A stretch of 44,138 nucleotides of DNA, from positions 76,662-120,799 of the forward strand of contig JAFVPB010000044.1 of the NCBI GenBank assembly GCA_017505525.1. Direction: 5' to 3'. The first letter of the stretch is position 1; each line of letters opens with the position of its first letter. This stretch comes from Clostridia bacterium (GTDB taxonomy: Bacteria; Bacillota; Clostridia; UMGS1883). The translations under genes were made by a program, and so were the position numbers. Shown piece by piece: positions 17,537 to 26,652 of the stretch. The notes beneath the pieces were generated by a model, which saw nothing but the letters and a program-made list of their open reading frames with translations, searched no databases and was not told the DNA's origin.

Positions 17537-18397
17537 TTAAGATTCTCTGTTTAATAAATATAGAGCAAGCTCTTTTAAAAACTTTCCTTTTTCTCCTAAA
17601 AATTCAAGAGAATCTATTGCATTTTGAGTTTCTTCCATAAGCTTATTTTGTGCACCGCCTATGCCATAAAGCGTAACAAAAGTAACTTTGTTATTTTTTT
17701 CATCGCTGTTTACAGGCTTACCAAGGCTAATTTCATCGCCGTCTACATCTAAAATATCGTCGCGAATCTGAAAAGCTATTCCAAGTGAGGCGGAATAACC
17801 TTTAAGTAAGTCTTTATCTTTTTCTGCACAAATAGCACCAAGCGATGCTGCAGCATCGATAAGGGCACCTGTTTTCTTTTTGTGAAGAAGATACAGTTCA
17901 TCTTCATTAAGAGATACTTTTTCCGCCTTCATATCAAGCATCTGTCCGCCAACCATACCTTCTGCTCCACTTGATGTATAAATAATACGAAGAGCTTCAA
18001 CAGTTATTTTAGCGTCAAATCCCGCCTCTGTTATTAATTCACAAGCCATATTTAAAAGAGCATCTCCGCTAAGCACTGCCGTCGCTTCGCCAAAAACCTT
18101 ATGATTGGTTGGCTTACCACGCCTAAAATCATCGTTATCCATACACGGAAGGTCATCGTGAATCAATGAGTAGGTATGTATCATTTCAAGAGCAGTGCCA
18201 AAAACAAGTGCTTTTTTGTTATCTCCTTCCAAAGCATCGCAAACAGCCAATGCTAAAACAGGGCGAATTCGCTTTCCACCAGCCAAAAGACTATACTTGA
18301 CAGCATCATACAATTCTCCCTTTTTACCCGAAAGATATTCTTCAAGAAAACTATTAATTTTTTTCTGGTAATTCTCTAATGTATTTATAAAGCTCAT
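17537..18397 (-). CDS. ispA: Farnesyl/geranyl diphosphate synthase (polyprenyl synthetase)
   Basis: IspA condenses isopentenyl diphosphate with allylic diphosphates, mainly to farnesyl diphosphate, the primer for undecaprenyl phosphate. The 286-residue protein has the first aspartate motif in IHDDLPCMDNDDFRRGKPT and the second in FQIRDDILDVDGD, plus GGKRIRPVLALAV for substrate binding. The ATG overlaps the xseB stop by 4 nt. The usual downstream partner dxs is not in this operon. Confidence 0.95.
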   Translation of the reverse strand: MSFINTLENYQKKINSFLEEYLSGKKGELYDAVKYSLLAGGKRIRPVLALAVCDALEGDNKKALVFGTALEMIHTYSLIHDDLPCMDNDDFRRGKPTNHKVFGEATAVLSGDALLNMACELITEAGFDAKITVEALRIIYTSSGAEGMVGGQMLDMKAEKVSLNEDELYLLHKKKTGALIDAAASLGAICAEKDKDLLKGYSASLGIAFQIRDDILDVDGDEISLGKPVNSDEKNNKVTFVTLYGIGGAQNKLMEETQNAIDSLEFLGEKGKFLKELALYLLNRES

Positions 18398-18612
18398 TCT
18401 TCTATCTCCGTATTAAAGTCAACTTCCTCTTTTTCAGCTCCGCCAACAAGCTTTGTAACCTTAAGCTGTGCTTCACCAAGAAGCTTTTGACATGTTTTCG
18501 TAAGTCCTACACCCTTTTCAAAAAGATCCATAGCTTCATCAAGAGTAGTATCTGAATTTTCAAGTTTTTTAACCGTTTCCTCAAGTTCTTTCATTGCTTC
18601 TTCAAATTTCAT
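18394..18612 (-). CDS. xseB: Exodeoxyribonuclease VII small subunit
   Basis: XseB is the small helical subunit of exonuclease VII. The 72-residue product (FEEAMKELEETVKKLEN, LFEKGVGLTKTCQKLL) matches the family. I start at the ATG at 18612 with AAAGGAGA 7 nt upstream; the frame is open further but without an RBS. The start lies inside the last codons of xseA, indicating translational coupling. Confidence 0.95.
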   Translation of the reverse strand: MKFEEAMKELEETVKKLENSDTTLDEAMDLFEKGVGLTKTCQKLLGEAQLKVTKLVGGAEKEEVDFNTEIEE

Positions 18613-19819
18613 CTGAAATTCTCCTTTCAGTAACTTCGCAATCAAGCTCTCCGCCTTTTAGTCGAAGAGTAACTGTATCGCCTTTTTCAACATCTTTTAC
18701 ATCTGCAACTATTTTATCATCCTTACTTAACGAGCAATATCCTCTTTCAAAAACCGAAAGAGGACTTAAAGCAGAAAGCTTTCCTGCTTCTTTTTCAAAT
18801 CTTTTTTGCTCGAGGTCAATCTTATTTGTAAAAGCTTTTGCCAAGTTTTCACTCATTCTATCAATGTCTTGTTCTAAGTCCAGTAGATATTTTTCTATGT
18901 TTGATTTTGATGTTTTTGCACTTAATAATTCGAGTTGTTTTTTAGGGGCATCAATTTTTTGTTTCAGAAGTGCCGCCATTCTTGCACACGATGTATCTAT
19001 TTGATTTTTAAGCTCAAGTATATCTGGCACAGCTAATTCGGCTGCTGCCGATGGAGTTGGCGCTCTTAAATCAGAGACGAAATCAGATATAGTAAAATCA
19101 GTTTCGTGGCCTACTGCAGATATAACAGGTATTTCACTGTTATATGCCGCCCTTGCCGTAGTCTCTTCATTAAATGCCCATAAATCTTCTATCGAGCCAC
19201 CGCCTCGTCCGATAATTATAACATCAACTAATTTTTTACTGTTAAAATATTCAATCGCTTCAACAATGGTTTTTGATGCGCCGTCTCCCTGTACAAGACA
19301 AGGATATATTATAATTTTCACCATGGGACAACGTCTTTTAATAACGTTAATCATATCACGTATTGCCGCACCTGTTGGACTTGTAGCAATACCTATGCAA
19401 GATGGAAACTTTGGTATACACTTTTTATGCGCTTCATCAAAAAGTCCTTCATCTCCAAGCTTTTTCTTTAACTCTTCAAACTGAGCATAAAGGTCGCCCG
19501 TTCCCTCTTGTTCCATTGCCTCTATATAAAGCTGATACTGTCCGCCTGCTTCATATACCGCAATTCTTCCTAAAGCAAGTACCATCATTCCGTCTTTAGG
19601 CTTAAAATTAAGCTTAGAGGCTGCTCCACGGAACATAACTGCTTTCAAAACGGAATTGCTATCCTTAAGAGTAAGATAAATATGTCCCGATGAATGAAGC
19701 TTGAAATTACTTATTTCACCCTTTATCCAAACGTTTTGAATAACACTTACCTGTTCAAGCAGAGCTTTTATGTAGTTGTTTATCTGGCTTACCGTTGCAA
19801 CACGCCTTGTATTTTCCAT
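18602..19819 (-). CDS. xseA: Exodeoxyribonuclease VII large subunit
   Basis: XseA is the catalytic subunit of exonuclease VII, which degrades single-stranded DNA from both ends. The 405-residue protein has an N-terminal OB-fold (VWIKGEISNFKLHSSGHIY), the catalytic region (GIATSPTGAAIRDM, IIIGRGGGSIEDLWAFNEE, ISAVGHETDFTISDFVSDLRA), and a long coiled-coil tail. The length is near the usual 400-450. It overlaps nusB by one base (TAATG) and xseB by 11 nt. Confidence 0.97.
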   Translation of the reverse strand: MENTRRVATVSQINNYIKALLEQVSVIQNVWIKGEISNFKLHSSGHIYLTLKDSNSVLKAVMFRGAASKLNFKPKDGMMVLALGRIAVYEAGGQYQLYIEAMEQEGTGDLYAQFEELKKKLGDEGLFDEAHKKCIPKFPSCIGIATSPTGAAIRDMINVIKRRCPMVKIIIYPCLVQGDGASKTIVEAIEYFNSKKLVDVIIIGRGGGSIEDLWAFNEETTARAAYNSEIPVISAVGHETDFTISDFVSDLRAPTPSAAAELAVPDILELKNQIDTSCARMAALLKQKIDAPKKQLELLSAKTSKSNIEKYLLDLEQDIDRMSENLAKAFTNKIDLEQKRFEKEAGKLSALSPLSVFERGYCSLSKDDKIVADVKDVEKGDTVTLRLKGGELDCEVTERRISDEI

Positions 19820-20259
19820 TATTTAATCACTTCTTTTTCTTTAAGCACTGCGCCTAAAACTCCGTTAATAAATCCTTTCGATTCTTCTCCCCCATAAATT
19901 TTGGCAAGCTCTATCGCTTCGTTAGTGCTAACCTTATCAGGAATCGAATCGAAATACATAATTTCTGCCACTGCAAGCTGCAAAAGTGATAAATTAACCT
20001 TCGATATTCTGTCTATCGTCCACTTTTTAAGCTTAGATGAAATAAGATTGTTAAGAGCTTCTTTATTGTCCCTTACCTTATTCACAATCTCTGATATATA
20101 ATCCATATCACTCTGGCTTATTTTCTTCTGCGCCCACATTTCATTTCCACTGTCTACGCTTTCTGTTAAATAAGCAATACATTCCTCGGGCGAAATATCT
20201 GTTACATTCATTTCAAAAATTAATTTAAAAGCATCCTCACGCGCCATTTTTCTACTCAT
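19819..20259 (-). CDS. nusB: Transcription antitermination factor NusB
   Basis: NusB pairs with NusE (ribosomal protein S10) on boxA RNA for rRNA antitermination. The 146-residue all-helical protein has MSRKMAREDAFKLIFEM at the N-terminus and DSIPDKVSTNEAIELAK with FINGVLGAV at the C-terminus, the family hallmarks. It follows rseP by 11 nt and its stop overlaps the xseA start. Confidence 0.95.
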   Translation of the reverse strand: MSRKMAREDAFKLIFEMNVTDISPEECIAYLTESVDSGNEMWAQKKISQSDMDYISEIVNKVRDNKEALNNLISSKLKKWTIDRISKVNLSLLQLAVAEIMYFDSIPDKVSTNEAIELAKIYGGEESKGFINGVLGAVLKEKEVIK

Positions 20260-20270
20260 TTGTATTCCTC

Positions 20271-21287
20271 CTATTTAACAATTGCTAATATATCTCCAAC
20301 AGTAACATACACTGCTAAAACCATTAACAAAACAAATCCCGCTGCACTTATATACCCAACTATTTCGGCTTTAACCTTTTTACGTGTAATCAATTCATAC
20401 AGTGCAAAAACAATACTTCCACCGTCAAGCGCGGGAAACGGCAAAAGATTAAAAACGCCTAAATTCACTGTAATCATAGCAAAAAGCATTAATACCGCAA
20501 GATACGTATAATCACTTTTTTGTGATGTAACATCACCTACAACCGAAACTATTTCAACGGGACCGGAAAGAGCATTTAATCCCACTCTTCCCGTTATTAA
20601 ATCGCCTACCGCATAAAGCACCGATTTAGTGATATGAACGGCATCATAAAAAGCATATCTCACTGCCGTGAAAACATTAGCATTCTGTGCCTCAAATATC
20701 ACACCAAGTTTAAATCCTGTTTCAGTTTTAAAAGGCTTAACCGGTATTTCAAGCTTTTCCTGGTTACGCTTAACAGTAACAATAATTTCGCTTTTATCCG
20801 CCCTCGACATAAAAAGTGCAACATCATCATAAGTATGGATGTTTGTAGAATCCATCTTAATAATTTCATCTTCAGGCAAAAGAACTGTTTGCTCTGTTTT
20901 GAATTCAGGAGCAATATCTTTAATCACACTTGGGGTTACCCCTGTTTTAACATTTATAAATGCAAAAATCAATATTCCAAGAAGAATATTCATAAAAGCA
21001 CCGGCTATAAGAACCAAAATTCTTTTAATAGGCTTTAAGTTTGAAAATGACCTTGGATTATCATTCTCTTCTAATTCGTTTTCGCCCTCAAGCTTCACAA
21101 ATCCACCAATCGGAAATAGCCTTAACGAATATTTAGTTTCACCTTTGCCAAAGGAAAAAAGTTTCGGCCCCATTCCAACAGCAAATTCGTGTACCTGAAC
21201 TCCAAAGCTTTTGGCAAGAATAAAATGACCAAGTTCATGAAGAACAACCATTATTCCAAAAGCAATAATCGTAATTAAAATAGCCAA
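20271..21287 (-). CDS. rseP: Site-2 intramembrane metalloprotease RseP/RasP
   Basis: This zinc protease cuts transmembrane segments within the membrane; in Bacillus RasP cleaves anti-sigma factors and signal-peptide remnants. The 338-residue protein has HELGH in VVLHELGHFILAKSFG (zinc ligands), a PDZ domain around residues 110-180, and the second zinc motif in NLLPFPALDGGSIVF, with four membrane segments. The start is a TTG, as AAGGAATG lies upstream and the reading frame begins right after the dxr stop. The dxr-rseP order is the usual one. Confidence 0.95.
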   Translation of the reverse strand: MAILITIIAFGIMVVLHELGHFILAKSFGVQVHEFAVGMGPKLFSFGKGETKYSLRLFPIGGFVKLEGENELEENDNPRSFSNLKPIKRILVLIAGAFMNILLGILIFAFINVKTGVTPSVIKDIAPEFKTEQTVLLPEDEIIKMDSTNIHTYDDVALFMSRADKSEIIVTVKRNQEKLEIPVKPFKTETGFKLGVIFEAQNANVFTAVRYAFYDAVHITKSVLYAVGDLITGRVGLNALSGPVEIVSVVGDVTSQKSDYTYLAVLMLFAMITVNLGVFNLLPFPALDGGSIVFALYELITRKKVKAEIVGYISAAGFVLLMVLAVYVTVGDILAIVK

Positions 21288-22427
21288 TTAAAAACATTCC
21301 TTTACAAAATTTCTTGCAAATAAATCTGCCTCAAAAACATCCTCAAGCGTTGGGCTTTCTATATAAGGCGCATTATCCATAGCCTTCTCAATTATATCTG
21401 TAATATCCGTAAATTTGCATTTTTCTTTAAGGAAAAGCTCAACTGCCGCTTCATTTGCTCCGTTATACACAGCACACATTACGCCACCCATTTTTGCTGC
21501 TTTCTTTGCAAGTTCAACGCCTTTAAATGCATCATTATCTATATCATAGAATGTAAGGCTTTTTGCCTTTACAAGGTCGAGAAGTTCACAAACTCTGTCC
21601 CCTCTTTCAGGATATGCCAAAGCATAGCTTATTGGAAGTTTCATATCGGGTACTCCAAGCTGAGCTATAACACTTCCATCGCAAAATTCAACAAGTGAAT
21701 GAATAATGCTTTCTCTGTGAACAACGGGAATTATTTTATCAACCGGCAAATCAAAAAGGTGCATCGCCTCAATTATTTCAAGACCTTTATTAACAAGTGT
21801 TGCACTATCAATTGTAATTTTTGCACCCATATCCCAGTTAGGATGTTTAAGAGCTTCCTTTGGTGTAACTTTTATAAGTTCTTCCTTGGTTTTTCCGAAG
21901 AATGGACCTCCTGAAGCCGTTATAATGATTTTATTCAAAAACTTCTTCTGGTTTGATATGGATTGAAAAATTGCACTGTGTTCACTATCTACAGGGATAA
22001 TTTCAACTCCATTTATTTTCGCTTCACACGTAACAATGCTTCCTGCCGTTACAAGAGTTTCTTTGTTAGCAAGCGCAATTCTCTTTTTAGCCTTAATTGC
22101 ACTCATTGTAGGTTTTAATCCGGCAATACCAACTATGGCAGTTACAACGGTATCAACATTTTCTATTGAAGCGCATTCGCAAGCACCCTCTATACCTGAA
22201 ACAACCTTAGTATTAGTATCAGCTACTCTTACCTTCAAATCCTTTGCAGAAGCTTCATCTGTCATACAAGCTATTTCAGGCTTGTATTTTCTGATTTGTT
22301 CTTCAAACTTTTTTATATTTGTGTTACATGTAATACTCTTAACATTATAGTTTTTTGTTATATCAACAACCTCAAGTGTTTGAGTTCCAATAGATCCTGT
22401 TGAACCAAGAATTGAAATATTTTTCAT
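21288..22427 (-). CDS. dxr: 1-deoxy-D-xylulose 5-phosphate reductoisomerase
   Basis: Dxr (IspC) converts DXP to methylerythritol phosphate with NADPH, the second step of the MEP isoprenoid pathway. The 379-residue protein has NADPH-binding LGSTGSIGTQTLEV (residues 6-19), RIALANKETLVTAG, the metal-binding PVDSEHSAIFQ, and HPNWDMGAKITIDSATLVNK. It is complete. The ribosome site is weak (AGGGTG). Confidence 0.98.
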   Translation of the reverse strand: MKNISILGSTGSIGTQTLEVVDITKNYNVKSITCNTNIKKFEEQIRKYKPEIACMTDEASAKDLKVRVADTNTKVVSGIEGACECASIENVDTVVTAIVGIAGLKPTMSAIKAKKRIALANKETLVTAGSIVTCEAKINGVEIIPVDSEHSAIFQSISNQKKFLNKIIITASGGPFFGKTKEELIKVTPKEALKHPNWDMGAKITIDSATLVNKGLEIIEAMHLFDLPVDKIIPVVHRESIIHSLVEFCDGSVIAQLGVPDMKLPISYALAYPERGDRVCELLDLVKAKSLTFYDIDNDAFKGVELAKKAAKMGGVMCAVYNGANEAAVELFLKEKCKFTDITDIIEKAMDNAPYIESPTLEDVFEADLFARNFVKECF

Positions 22428-22436
22428 AAATACACC

Positions 22437-23255
22437 CTATCTTATCACTGTAAGAAAAACAGGAAAATTAGTTATAAAATAAAATACAGTTGGAGCTACA
22501 AAAAGCACACTATCGAATCTATCCATAACTCCGCCGTGCCCGGGCATAAGGTTTCCAAAATCCTTTATATTCTGCTCTCGCTTAATAGCAGAAGCTGATA
22601 AATCTCCGATTTGAGAAACTATTCCGCAAATAAGACCAAGAAGACCTATAGAAATAAAGTTTACCTGAACATTATCAATTATATTTGAGATTAGCATACC
22701 GTATGCAACAAACACTATTATTGTACCCAATATTCCTCCGATTGAACCTTCAACCGTTTTTTTAGGGCTGAGTGTTGGGGCAAGCTTATGCTTACCAAAT
22801 GCTCTTCCTGCAAAATAGGCGCAACTATCTGTAATCCAGCTTCCGATAAGAACTAAAAACAGATTAATAAGGCCATTGTCCATTGCTCTGATCTTTGTAA
22901 GGAGCAGAAACGAAGTTGTTATGAAAACAACTGCAGTAAATGATGAGGAAACAACCGAAAATGTGTATTTATCATGTTTGAACACCATTGTTACAAGCAT
23001 TAATAAAAGATAAATAAAGATAACGCTTTTCCATGAAGCATTTGTATAATACTCAGAAAGCACTATAACTATCGGCATAAGCATACTTAAATAATAAGTT
23101 AATTTATGCTCTTTAAGCTTAAGAGCTGAAAGCATTTCGTGAATTGCAATTTCTGCCAACAAAAGAACACAGATATTTATAACTGCAACAGGGCTTAATA
23201 TTACTATAATTAATAGTATTACCCCAAAAAATGCACTAATTAAACGCTGTTTCAT
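22437..23255 (-). CDS. cdsA: Phosphatidate cytidylyltransferase
   Basis: CdsA makes CDP-diacylglycerol from phosphatidate and CTP, the entry to phospholipid synthesis. The 272-residue membrane protein has about seven to eight hydrophobic segments and the family signature at the C-terminal end: LSPKKTVEGSIGG, GDLSASAIKREQNIKDFG, and MPGHGGVMDRFDS. Order uppS-cdsA-dxr is standard. RBS AAAGGATT. Confidence 0.97.
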   Translation of the reverse strand: MKQRLISAFFGVILLIIVILSPVAVINICVLLLAEIAIHEMLSALKLKEHKLTYYLSMLMPIVIVLSEYYTNASWKSVIFIYLLLMLVTMVFKHDKYTFSVVSSSFTAVVFITTSFLLLTKIRAMDNGLINLFLVLIGSWITDSCAYFAGRAFGKHKLAPTLSPKKTVEGSIGGILGTIIVFVAYGMLISNIIDNVQVNFISIGLLGLICGIVSQIGDLSASAIKREQNIKDFGNLMPGHGGVMDRFDSVLFVAPTVFYFITNFPVFLTVIR

Positions 23256-23272
23256 AGTATAAAAATCCTTTC

Positions 23273-24022
23273 TTATACTCCGCCAAATCTTCTGTTTCGT
23301 TTTTGATAATCTGAAATAGCCTGGAGTAAATCATTTTTAGTAAAATCAGGCCAAAGGCAATTTGAAAACCAAAGCTCGCTATATGCTCCTTGCCAAAGCA
23401 TAAAATTACTAAGTCTGTACTCACCACTTGGACGAATAATTAAATCTGGGTCAGCCTGACCGCTTGTGTAAAGGTATTTTTCAATATCTTTTTCCGTTAT
23501 ATCCTCTGCTTTAATTTTTCCTTCCACAGCTTGCCCGATGAGTTTTTTCACGGAATGAATAATTTCCGAGCGACCACCATAATTTAAAGCTACATTAAGT
23601 AAAAGGCCACTGTTATTTTCAGTGGCCTTTTCCATATGCATAAGCTTTTTCTGAAAGCTTTCTGAAAATGCACCGGGGTCACCAATAAAATGAATTTTAA
23701 CATCTCGTCCTGCAAGACGGTTAAGTCCATTATCGAGATAGTCTTCCAAAAGTGCCATTAAGGCATTGATTTCATCTTTGGGACGGTTCCAGTTTTCCGT
23801 TGAAAAGGCATAAACTGTAACAATCTTTATACCAATATTTCCCGCATCTTCAACTATTCTTTCAAAAGTTTTTGCGCCTGCAGCATGACCGCTACTACGT
23901 GGAAGGCCGCGTTTTTTTGCCCAGCGGCCATTTCCATCCATAATTATTCCGATATGCTGCGGTAAGTTTTCAAAGTCCACTATATTTTTCTCTTTTTTAG
24001 AAAAAATATTTTTAATTTTCAT
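23273..24022 (-). CDS. uppS: Undecaprenyl diphosphate synthase
   Basis: UppS (cis-prenyltransferase) extends farnesyl diphosphate to the C55 carrier for wall synthesis. The core begins GIIMDGNGRWAKKRGLPR with the catalytic Asp, followed by TVYAFSTENWNRPKDE and PDLIIRPSGEYRLSNFMLW; the usual T in IIRTSGE is P here. The start is uncertain: ATG at 24022 lies 7 nt after the frr stop but has only a weak ribosome site, while a TTG at 24067 would overlap frr by 38 nt. Confidence 0.95.
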   Translation of the reverse strand: MKIKNIFSKKEKNIVDFENLPQHIGIIMDGNGRWAKKRGLPRSSGHAAGAKTFERIVEDAGNIGIKIVTVYAFSTENWNRPKDEINALMALLEDYLDNGLNRLAGRDVKIHFIGDPGAFSESFQKKLMHMEKATENNSGLLLNVALNYGGRSEIIHSVKKLIGQAVEGKIKAEDITEKDIEKYLYTSGQADPDLIIRPSGEYRLSNFMLWQGAYSELWFSNCLWPDFTKNDLLQAISDYQKRNRRFGGV

Positions 24023-24029
24023 AAGCTTT

Positions 24030-24584
24030 TTAGATTTCCATAATTTCCTTGTTTTTATTTTCGGCAAGCTTATCTACCTCTTTAATCTTAGCATCAATAA
24101 TATCCTGAATATCCTTTTCGATACCCTTTAAATCATCTTCTGTGATTTCGCTGTTTTTCTTCATTGTTTTATATTTTTCAATCTCATCGCGGCGTATTCC
24201 TCTTATAACAACCTTGCAGTCTTCTGATTTTTTTGCAACCGTTTTGGTAAGTTCTTTACGACGGTCCTCTGTAAGCTGAGGGAATGCAAGTCTGATTACT
24301 TTACCATCGTTTTGTGGATTAATACCAATTTCAGAAGCTAAAATAGCCTTTTCAATGTCCTTAATAAGAGTAGCATCCCAAGGCTGAATTGCAATTGTGC
24401 GTGGATCAGGTGTTGAAACTGCTGCCACCTGATTAATGGGCGACATTGTACCATAGTAATCAACGCTTATTTTATTGAGAACTGCTGTGTTAGCTCTGCC
24501 AGCACGAACAGTATCAATATCTTCAACAAAATAATTGATTGCCTTTTCTATTTTTGCTTCAAGTTCAGGATAATTGTTTTTCAT
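24030..24584 (-). CDS. frr: Ribosome recycling factor
   Basis: RRF splits post-termination ribosomes with EF-G. The 184-residue protein carries VRAGRANTAVLNKISVDYYG near the N-terminus and the C-terminal helix with VAKKSEDCKVVIRGIRRDE. Length and sequence are typical. RBS GAGGAATTT, 18 nt after pyrH. Confidence 0.98.
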   Translation of the reverse strand: MKNNYPELEAKIEKAINYFVEDIDTVRAGRANTAVLNKISVDYYGTMSPINQVAAVSTPDPRTIAIQPWDATLIKDIEKAILASEIGINPQNDGKVIRLAFPQLTEDRRKELTKTVAKKSEDCKVVIRGIRRDEIEKYKTMKKNSEITEDDLKGIEKDIQDIIDAKIKEVDKLAENKNKEIMEI

Positions 24585-24602
24585 AATAAATTCCTCCTCA
24601 AA

Positions 24603-25316
24603 TTAGTTATTAGCATATACTATTGTTCCGATTTCTTCGCCCTCGAGAACCTTTTTTATATTATCAGGTTCACTTAATCCAAATACTCTGATAGGCATTT
24701 TATTATCCATACAAAGTGATGTAGCAGTGGTGTCCATAACTCCAAGGCCTTTATTTAAAACATCTATATAAGTGATGGAATCAAATTTTACTGCATTTGG
24801 ATTAACATTCGGATCACTATCATAAACACCGTCAACCTTTTTTGCAAGCAAAATAGCATCTGCACCGATTTCAACTGCACGAAGAGCTGCAGTAGTATCT
24901 GTAGAGAAGAACGGATTACCTGTACCGCATCCAAATATTACAACTCGACCTTTTTCAAGGTGCCTGATAGCTCTCCCCCTTATGTAAGGTTCTGCAATCT
25001 GGCGCATTTCAATAGCTGTTTGAACTCTTGTTGGAATTCCGTGGCGTTCAAAAGCATCGCAAAGTGCAAGAGAATTGATAACTGTTGCAAGCATTCCCAT
25101 ATGGTCTGCTCGTGTGCGTTCCATTTTTTCCCCTGTTCTGCCTCTCCAGAAGTTTCCTCCGCCAACAACAACAGCAATTTCCACTCCCATATCCACACAT
25201 TTTTTCATTGTTTCCGCAATTGAATCAAGCGTGGGTTCATCAAGACCGAAACCTCTTTCTCCCGCAAGAGCTTCACCGCTGAGTTTTATTAACACTCTTT
25301 TATATTTAGTCTGCAT
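24603..25316 (-). CDS. pyrH: Uridylate kinase
   Basis: PyrH phosphorylates UMP to UDP in the cytoplasm. The 237-residue protein of the amino acid kinase fold has [42 protein letters not shown], and [20 protein letters not shown] chose the ATG at 25316 (AAGAAAGG about 10 nt upstream); an ATG at 25340 lacks a site. It is the first gene of the long operon. The usual upstream rpsB-tsf pair is absent. Confidence 0.97.
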   Translation of the reverse strand: MQTKYKRVLIKLSGEALAGERGFGLDEPTLDSIAETMKKCVDMGVEIAVVVGGGNFWRGRTGEKMERTRADHMGMLATVINSLALCDAFERHGIPTRVQTAIEMRQIAEPYIRGRAIRHLEKGRVVIFGCGTGNPFFSTDTTAALRAVEIGADAILLAKKVDGVYDSDPNVNPNAVKFDSITYIDVLNKGLGVMDTTATSLCMDNKMPIRVFGLSEPDNIKKVLEGEEIGTIVYANN

Positions 25317-25347
25317 TTTAACACAGCCTTTCTTATTCATTTAGTCT

Positions 25348-25377
25348 ATTTTACCACAAATGCTATTGTTTTGTAAA
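25348..25377 (-). promoter_or_regulatory. Promoter of the pyrH-dnaE operon
   Basis: On the minus strand TTTACA (25377-25372), 18 bp and TAAAAT (25353-25348) lie about 30 nt before the pyrH ATG. The spacer is one base longer than ideal. This would drive up to 16 kb of co-directional genes. Confidence 0.6.
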
Positions 25378-25472
25378 TATCTATCATGCAATATTTTAAT
25401 TAATTTTTTAAAAATTTAGAAGTATATAATATGCCTGTAAAGAAATAATATTTTTGAAAGGATACAAAAAAT

Positions 25473-25826
25473 ATGGATTATATAAAAGCATTTATAATTG
25501 GCGGAATTTTATGCGCTATTGGAGAAATTATTATCGACAAAACAAAACTTACCCCCGCTAGGTTACTCACGTGCTACGTATGCACAGGTGTACTTCTCTC
25601 ATTAATAGGAATTTACGATAAGCTCGTTGAGTTTGCAGGTGCAGGTGCAACCGTTCCTTTAACAGGTTTTGGATACTGTTTGTTTGAAGGAGTAAAGGAA
25701 GCTTGTAAAAAAGATGGATTTATAGGCATATTTACAGGCGGTTTAACTGCCACAGCAGGTGGTATTGCCGCAGTAATGCTATTTGGTTTTTTAGCAGCAT
25801 TGTTTTCCAAACCAAAAAGCAAATAA
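25473..25826 (+). CDS. spoVAE: Stage V sporulation protein AE
   Basis: SpoVAE is a membrane protein of the SpoVA channel that loads dipicolinic acid into the forespore and releases it on germination. The 117-residue protein has three hydrophobic segments and conserved blocks MDYIKAFIIGGILCAIGEI, IDKTKLTPARLL, and EFAGAGATVPLTGFGY. These are diagnostic for the family. It stands alone on the plus strand, without spoVAC or spoVAD beside it. RBS GAAAGGATAC. I could not recognise a clear sigma-G promoter. A shared terminator follows. Confidence 0.93.
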   Translation: MDYIKAFIIGGILCAIGEIIIDKTKLTPARLLTCYVCTGVLLSLIGIYDKLVEFAGAGATVPLTGFGYCLFEGVKEACKKDGFIGIFTGGLTATAGGIAAVMLFGFLAALFSKPKSK

Positions 25827-25857
25827 AAAAAGAGGGATTCCTCTTTTTTTATTTGCT
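25818..25857. terminator. Bidirectional terminator between spoVAE and the CPBP protease gene
   Basis: This is an 18-bp perfect palindromic stem (AGCAAATAAAAAAAGAGG and complement) with a 4-nt loop. It has T-runs on both strands and overlaps the ends of two convergent genes. Confidence 0.92.
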
Positions 25858-26649
25858 TTTATAAGTTCCAATAATATAAAACAATGAAATTGCTGTTATA
25901 ACAATACCAAAAATGAGAATAATTATTGCGCTTTGCATATCCTTTGCAATTTCTGAAAAAAAAGCAGTAAAATTAAACACACCATGGCAAACAGCAACTG
26001 TTTTAATACTTTGGGTTCTAAAATATATAATTCCTAAGATAACACCTACCACAAGCGCAAAACTTGACTGAAAGAGCGAAAAATGAACAACGCCGAAAAA
26101 CACTGCCTGAAGCACAATTGCCGCCCATGGTCGCATAATTTTTAAGAATTCATTCATTATAAGCCCTCTGAAGAGGATTTCTTCAAATAACGGACCAATA
26201 ATAATTATTAAAAATAAAGCAATTAATACCTGATATGCGTATGTAAACTCAAAGCCTTGCAAGGCTGAGTTTTCAATAGATTTCTTTAAAACAGGAATAT
26301 CATTAGCGAAATGAAAATATGCACTGACAACAAGTCTTGCTCCAACCGCGCAAACAACAGCCATAAACATAGTTGCAGGCGCAACTTTATTATTCTTAAT
26401 CGTTTTGGTTAATGGCTCTTTTCTTATTTTCCCAATCAGTGCATATATCCAAAGAGAAACAATTGATGATATAACGCTGAGAGCAAAAGTTGATTCTTGG
26501 AGTCCGTTATGAAGTTCAGAAAAAGATTCAATAGAATTAGCCTTACAGTACACAACATATACACCCTGAGCAACATACTGTATCAGGCAGTATATGATAA
26601 AATAAATCAAGGCACTTAAAATCCCGCGTAATCTTTTTTTAGCCTTCAT
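25849..26649 (-). CDS. CPBP-family (CAAX/Abi) intramembrane metalloprotease
   Basis: This 266-residue membrane protein has about seven hydrophobic segments. The CPBP motifs are present: EEILFRGLIMNEFL (Glu-Glu and Arg), FGVVHFSLFQ (His) and CHGVFNFTAFF (His). Family members are membrane proteases such as eukaryotic CAAX endopeptidase and bacteriocin-immunity proteins; the substrate here is unknown. It is the last gene of the rnf-ldh operon, starting 3 nt after ldh. Confidence 0.88.
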   Translation of the reverse strand: MKAKKRLRGILSALIYFIIYCLIQYVAQGVYVVYCKANSIESFSELHNGLQESTFALSVISSIVSLWIYALIGKIRKEPLTKTIKNNKVAPATMFMAVVCAVGARLVVSAYFHFANDIPVLKKSIENSALQGFEFTYAYQVLIALFLIIIIGPLFEEILFRGLIMNEFLKIMRPWAAIVLQAVFFGVVHFSLFQSSFALVVGVILGIIYFRTQSIKTVAVCHGVFNFTAFFSEIAKDMQSAIIILIFGIVITAISLFYIIGTYKSK

Positions 26650-26652
26650 ATT

